Source: Actinomycetota bacterium
Lineage (GTDB): Bacteria > Actinomycetota > Acidimicrobiia > Actinomarinales > Actinomarinaceae
Direction: 5' to 3'
Length of the DNA: 64,000 nt
Assembly: GCA_014384285.1 (NCBI GenBank)
Contig: JACNGE010000014.1
Location: forward strand, 1-64,000
In this document: in pieces, positions 60,402-64,000 of the stretch
How positions within the stretch are numbered: the first letter of the stretch is position 1
Layout: every line of letters begins with the position of its first letter
Notes under the pieces: generated by a model
The model's database searches: none
Told to the model about the DNA's origin: nothing
What the model saw: the letters and a program-made list of their open reading frames with translations, nothing else
Program-made: the position numbers and the translations under genes

Positions 60402-60407
60402 TATTCT
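60402..60407 (+). promoter_or_regulatory. -10 box TATTCT before rmuC
   Basis: TATTCT ends six bases before the ATG at 60414, again the leaderless spacing. The 50-base spacer after the glycosyltransferase stop has no hairpin terminator. Confidence 0.45.
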
Positions 60408-60413
60408 TGAATC

Positions 60414-61433
60414 ATGGAAATTGTAATTTATGTTGTAAACATAGTACTTATGATCACGATTATTTACATAGTTTCTCGAAAAGAGGAAGTAGTCGAAAAA
60501 GATGACGAGTACCTAATAAAGGGAATAGTCAGCGAATTAATTGAGAATGAAGAATCACAAATATATAAACTTCTTGATAAGTCAGATAAAACGGTAAAAG
60601 ATTTTTTAGAAAAAACCGGAGAAATTAAAAGTTCAATTAGTGGCGTAGACCAGCAAACCAGAAACCTTATATCAGTTTTGAATAATAATCAAAGCCGAGG
60701 TCAATGGGCAGAGTTTCAGGTTGAAGACCTCCTCAGCATTATGGAGTATAAAGACGGCATACATTACGAATCTCAAAAAATAATGAAAAGCGGAAATAAA
60801 CCTGACTTTACATTTTATTTACCAGATAACAAAACAATTAATATGGATTCAAAGTTCCCACTAAATTTATATATGCAACTTTCAAAATTAAACTTAGACC
60901 TTGAAGATGAGACATTAGACGAGATAGCAAGAAAACAAATTACTGATAGTATAAAAATTAAAAATAAAGAATTTATAGACAAAGCAATAAAAACAAAAAT
61001 AGATGAAACCGCCTCAAGAGAAGGATACATTTCCCCAGAGGAAGACACAGTAGATTTTGTATTGATGTACATACCTCTTGAAAATTTATACCACTTTCTT
61101 CTGACTTCAGAAATTGGAGCAAACAGAGTCCCAGTAATACAATATGCATTTTCTAAAAAAGTAATATTGGTTAGCCCTCAAACTTTGATGGCATATTTAG
61201 AAACGATTAGACAATCTATGAAGCTATTTAGTTTGCAGACGGATACTAAGAATATTCTTATTGCACATGAAAAAGTAAAAAGTGAAGTAGGCAAATTTAT
61301 TGATTCATTTGATGAGGTCACAAAGAGACTAGATCAAACGGTTGAATCCTTTGAGAAACTCAAGACTACACGAAAAAATAAACTAGAAAAGTCATTTGAA
61401 GAGTTAAATGAAATCAACAATAACAGTGACTAG
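60414..61433 (+). CDS. rmuC: DNA recombination protein RmuC
   Basis: A 339-residue protein: an N-terminal membrane helix (about 2-20), a coiled-coil stretch, then the RmuC domain with RGQWAEFQVEDLLSIM, PDFTFYLPDNKTINMDSKFPLN, in outline, LMYIPLENLYHFL and VSPQTLMAYLETIRQ. The domain has a PD-(D/E)XK nuclease-like core (D and E/K residues in PDFTF and DSKFP). RmuC limits inversion of short inverted repeats in E. coli. It is shorter than the roughly 475-residue E. coli protein, mostly in the coiled coil. Confidence 0.9.
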   Translation: MEIVIYVVNIVLMITIIYIVSRKEEVVEKDDEYLIKGIVSELIENEESQIYKLLDKSDKTVKDFLEKTGEIKSSISGVDQQTRNLISVLNNNQSRGQWAEFQVEDLLSIMEYKDGIHYESQKIMKSGNKPDFTFYLPDNKTINMDSKFPLNLYMQLSKLNLDLEDETLDEIARKQITDSIKIKNKEFIDKAIKTKIDETASREGYISPEEDTVDFVLMYIPLENLYHFLLTSEIGANRVPVIQYAFSKKVILVSPQTLMAYLETIRQSMKLFSLQTDTKNILIAHEKVKSEVGKFIDSFDEVTKRLDQTVESFEKLKTTRKNKLEKSFEELNEINNNSD

Positions 61434-61439
61434 TAGCTT

Positions 61440-61832
61440 TCAGTAACTATCTATTAAGCCTGCTACAACCATGATGCACTTGTCGTCAAAGTAGTTTTTA
61501 TTTTTTAAATCTAAAAACTCAGAAATTTCTTTACTTTCTGCTCCAGGTTGATACCAAAAATTATCAAAACCATGCTCAACCAAATCTTTTGTAATTTCAA
61601 TTCCAATATGCGGAGGAACTACGAAATTAATAATTGATGGACACTCAGGGATATCTTTTACATCCCTATAAACTTTGCATCCTTGGATTTCTTTTTCTTT
61701 AGTATTTACTGGTAAAACTTCATGACCCTTATTTTGAAGATCTAAAAATATTTTATAACCATATTTGTTATGGTCATTACTTGCACCAATTAAGGCAATT
61801 GAATTATGTTTGTCTTTTAAAAGTTCAATCAA
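61440..61832 (-). CDS. CoA-binding (YccU-like) protein
   Basis: A 130-residue Rossmann-fold CoA_binding domain: SIALIGASNDHNKYGYKIF at the start, GHEVLPVNTKEKEIQGCKVY and SIINFVVPPHIGIEI, with the final FDDKCIMV. The family resembles the CoA-binding domain of succinyl-CoA ligase but stands alone; its role is not established. Its ATG is adjacent to the acyl-CoA dehydrogenase stop (61832/61833), so the two form one transcription unit. Confidence 0.85.
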   Translation of the reverse strand: MIELLKDKHNSIALIGASNDHNKYGYKIFLDLQNKGHEVLPVNTKEKEIQGCKVYRDVKDIPECPSIINFVVPPHIGIEITKDLVEHGFDNFWYQPGAESKEISEFLDLKNKNYFDDKCIMVVAGLIDSY

Positions 61833-63632
61833 TTAGAAATTTTCAGATTTAATTTTGTACAGATCATCTTTCCCTGCTTTTATTGATGATGTATATCCTG
61901 ATGCAAGTGGTAACAATTGTTCCATGTAGAAATTAGAAAGGGTAATTTTGTCGGCATAGAATTCATCATTAGTCTCTTCAAATTTTTGTTTTGCTAAGAT
62001 TGCAGCTTTTGCCATGTAATAACCACCAATTACTTGTCCAAACATTTTCATATAAGGGGTTGCAGCGGAGCTTGCATCTACAAGTTCTCCCTCAAGCATT
62101 TTTCCACCTAACCAAAGAGTTACTTCGGATAAATTATTCACTTCAACCTCTAATAATGAAGCCATTTTTTGTAAATCTTCATCACCAGCTTTCATTGTTT
62201 CAATTGTTTCATTTACTTCAGACAGTAAACGTTGCATTGCTTGTCCACCATCTAGAGGTAATTTTCTAAACATAAGGTCTAATGCTTGAATTCCATTTGT
62301 ACCTTCATAAATCGGTGCAATTCTTGCATCCCTCAGATATTGAGCTACACCAGTCTCTTCTACATATCCCATACCACCATAGACCTGTATTGCTATAGAA
62401 CTTAATTCGACTCCTAAGTCCGAAACCCACGCTTTAGTCACAGGCGTTAGAAGACCGCATCTTTCTTCGCCAAAAGCTTTAGTTTCTTCGTCCTCAGCAA
62501 AATATTCTAAATCCATCATTAACTGGTTATCGTACATTAAATATCTCATTGCATCTGTATACGATTTCATTGTCATGAGCATTCTTCTTACATCTGCATG
62601 ATCAATAATTGTTGAATTTTTTGCATCTTCTTTACTCATTCCAACAGGTCTTCCCTGAACACGATCACGGGCATATTGAGCCGCCCCTTGGAATGCAGGA
62701 ACAGCACAAGAAAGGCCTTGACCACCTACCCATACCCTTGCTTCATTCATCATTGTAAACATATAGGTAAGGCCTCTATTTTCTTCACCGACCAAATACC
62801 CTATGGCACCTTCATTTCCACCATATTCCATGACACAAGTTGGACTCGCATGTATTCCTAACTTCTCTTCTATAGAGAGACATTTGACCTCATTACGATC
62901 TCCAAGCGATCCATCATCATTGACCATGAACTTTGGAACAATAAACATAGAAATTCCCTTAGTGCCTTCTGGAGAACCGGGAACTTTTGCAAGAACTAAA
63001 TGAATGATATTTTCTGTCATATCATGTTCTCCAAAAGTAATCCAAACTTTTGTGCCAGTAATTCTGTAAGTACCATCTTCATTTTTTTCTGCTTTTGTTG
63101 TAATTGTTCCTAAGTCTGATCCTGATTGTGGCTCACTAAGATTCATTGTCCCGGTCCATTCCCCAGAAACTAATTTTGGAAGAAATTTATCTTTTTGTTC
63201 TTGGCTTCCATGAAAATTAAGTGCCGAAATTGCTCCTGCACTTAATCCTGGCGCCAAACCAAAGGCAAGATTTGCAGAACTTAGAATCTCTAAAGTTCCA
63301 CCAGATAAAACTACAGGCATACCTCCACCACCTATTTCTGAGGGGAGAGAAATAGATGACCAACCAGCCTCTGCAAACTTTTTATAAGCCTCTACAAATC
63401 CATCTGGCATTGTGACAACGGAGTCTTTGATTGTAGCTCCATGTTCATCACCTACTGCATTAATTGGGGCCAAAACCTCTTCTGCAAACTTTCCACATTC
63501 TTCCATTGTTGGAATAACTATATCTTCTGAAAAATCACTAAACTGACTTATTTTTGAGAGAATATCGTAGGAGTTTATTACCTCATAACCAAATACAATA
63601 TCTCTTACTGGAGCTTTATAATTTACAGCCAT
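61833..63632 (-). CDS. acyl-CoA dehydrogenase
   Basis: A 599-residue FAD-dependent acyl-CoA dehydrogenase of the long group with an extra C-terminal domain. FAD motifs: MNLSEPQSGSDLGTITT and KVWITFGEHD; GGMGYVEETGVAQYLRDARIAPIYEGTNGIQ carries the catalytic-site loop, listed here in outline, with the Glu in YEGTN. The extra segment after about residue 440 is characteristic of very-long-chain-type bacterial paralogs. It starts the beta-oxidation cycle and would donate electrons to ETF then EtfD. It lies upstream of the CoA-binding gene. Confidence 0.92.
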   Translation of the reverse strand: MAVNYKAPVRDIVFGYEVINSYDILSKISQFSDFSEDIVIPTMEECGKFAEEVLAPINAVGDEHGATIKDSVVTMPDGFVEAYKKFAEAGWSSISLPSEIGGGGMPVVLSGGTLEILSSANLAFGLAPGLSAGAISALNFHGSQEQKDKFLPKLVSGEWTGTMNLSEPQSGSDLGTITTKAEKNEDGTYRITGTKVWITFGEHDMTENIIHLVLAKVPGSPEGTKGISMFIVPKFMVNDDGSLGDRNEVKCLSIEEKLGIHASPTCVMEYGGNEGAIGYLVGEENRGLTYMFTMMNEARVWVGGQGLSCAVPAFQGAAQYARDRVQGRPVGMSKEDAKNSTIIDHADVRRMLMTMKSYTDAMRYLMYDNQLMMDLEYFAEDEETKAFGEERCGLLTPVTKAWVSDLGVELSSIAIQVYGGMGYVEETGVAQYLRDARIAPIYEGTNGIQALDLMFRKLPLDGGQAMQRLLSEVNETIETMKAGDEDLQKMASLLEVEVNNLSEVTLWLGGKMLEGELVDASSAATPYMKMFGQVIGGYYMAKAAILAKQKFEETNDEFYADKITLSNFYMEQLLPLASGYTSSIKAGKDDLYKIKSENF

Positions 63633-63671
63633 TAAGTAATTTTACTATAGTATTTAAAAAACGCCCAATTG

Positions 63672-64000
63672 TTACCTTGGGGTTACTTCAACAAGTTCTG
63701 AAACTTCAGAAATTTTTTCAAGAGTTGGAAGATCATTAGTGCCGGCAATTATCGCACCAGCAGCACAAGCATTTTTCATAGTCAAAATAATATCATCCAC
63801 TCCATGAGCCGCTATGTAAGCTGCTGTCGCATCACCCGCTCCTGTTGAGTTGATAGTTTTAAAATCTGGGGGAGTTATTTCTACAGCGCCTTCTGAGCTA
63901 ATCAATCTTGCTGGTAGGTTTGAGTGTGTTAATAAAATCCTTGAAACTAAATCTTTATTTAATAGAGTTTCTGCCTGGATTACGTCAATTTCATCTTTAC
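63672..64000 (-). CDS. PfkB-family carbohydrate kinase (5' truncated by window)
   Basis: Only the C-terminal part is present; the ORF runs off the window edge. Translation continues upstream of the ORF-track start: EIDVIQAETLLNKDL precedes ISSEGAVEITPP, then NSTGAGDATAAYIA, the ATP/substrate-binding signature with the catalytic Asp of the PfkB/ribokinase family. Substrate cannot be decided from this part. It is co-directional with the acyl-CoA dehydrogenase, 39 bases away. Confidence 0.85.
   Translation of the reverse strand, partial: KDEIDVIQAETLLNKDLVSRILLTHSNLPARLISSEGAVEITPPDFKTINSTGAGDATAAYIAAHGVDDIILTMKNACAAGAIIAGTNDLPTLEKISEVSELVEVTPR

Overview
The window is an AT-rich, very gene-dense bacterial chromosome segment. 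The gene set points to a low-GC, streamlined member of the Actinomycetota, perhaps a marine lineage of the Actinomarinales type. That placement is inferred from marker genes, not from a tree. The markers are crgA, a PASTA-domain PknB with a PP2C phosphatase, the tiny ribosomal protein bS22, a PAC2-family protein, a DUF3159 membrane protein, a MutY of actinobacterial form, an EtfD-like membrane Fe-S protein and the dnaK-grpE-dnaJ-hspR order. Genes often overlap by 1-15 bases, including tail-to-tail, and several promoters place a -10 box only 5-7 bases from the start codon, which suggests leaderless mRNAs. No rRNA, CRISPR array, insertion sequence or integrase was found.

Layout. 1-820: broken tRNA-Val pieces flanking a small membrane-protein ORF, then tRNA-Ile(GAT) and tRNA-Ala(TGC). 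841-8939: a zinc-ribbon protein, glpD, the crgA-mutY-pknB-pstP cell-division and signalling cluster, a membrane-anchored unknown, serS and a LysE-type exporter. 9044-9900: tadA, three tRNA-Ser genes and tRNA-Arg(ACG). 9915-22650: nitroreductase, crotonase, dgt, a nucleotidase, dnaX, murJ, a PHP phosphoesterase, lysC-asd, an acyltransferase, a DUF554 protein, dcd, a choline-kinase-like protein and bS22. 22647-28008: PAC2, copA-copZ, a mini zinc-knuckle protein and an M3 oligopeptidase. 28046-32600: a SelW-like selenoprotein, a TauE exporter, lnt, an MscS channel and a DUF3159 protein. 32542-35089: purB-purA. 35289-40564: an amino-acid ABC transporter operon (aapJQMP). 40561-45479: M20 hydrolase, DUF4015 protein, K+ channel and DUF885 protein. 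45579-49589: hspR-dnaJ-grpE-dnaK plus a second zinc-knuckle protein. 49754-64000: proC, etfD-like, small membrane proteins, a MobA-like transferase, DUF4332, nadE, a class IV aminotransferase, selD (with selenocysteine), an alpha/beta hydrolase, a glycosyltransferase, rmuC, a CoA-binding protein, an acyl-CoA dehydrogenase and a truncated PfkB kinase.

The most striking content is the selenium biology. Two genes have in-frame TGA codons exactly where their families carry selenocysteine: a CxxU Rdx/SelW-like protein and selenophosphate synthetase SelD. ORF calling misses the first and truncates the second. Each TGA is followed by a hairpin that fits the bacterial SECIS rules (clear for selW, weak for selD). 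selA, selB and tRNA-Sec are not in the window and must lie elsewhere if this reading is right.

Other oddities: a TadA whose first zinc cysteine is aspartate; an Lnt whose catalytic cysteine is serine; a DnaX without its zinc module; two paralogous C-X4-C-X12-C-X2-H mini-proteins, each preceded by a perfect inverted repeat (one a textbook Crp-type TGTGA-N6-TCACA site, the other lying against the heat-shock operon promoter); and a tRNA-Val broken at the anticodon loop with a 25-bp direct repeat, as left by site-specific integration.
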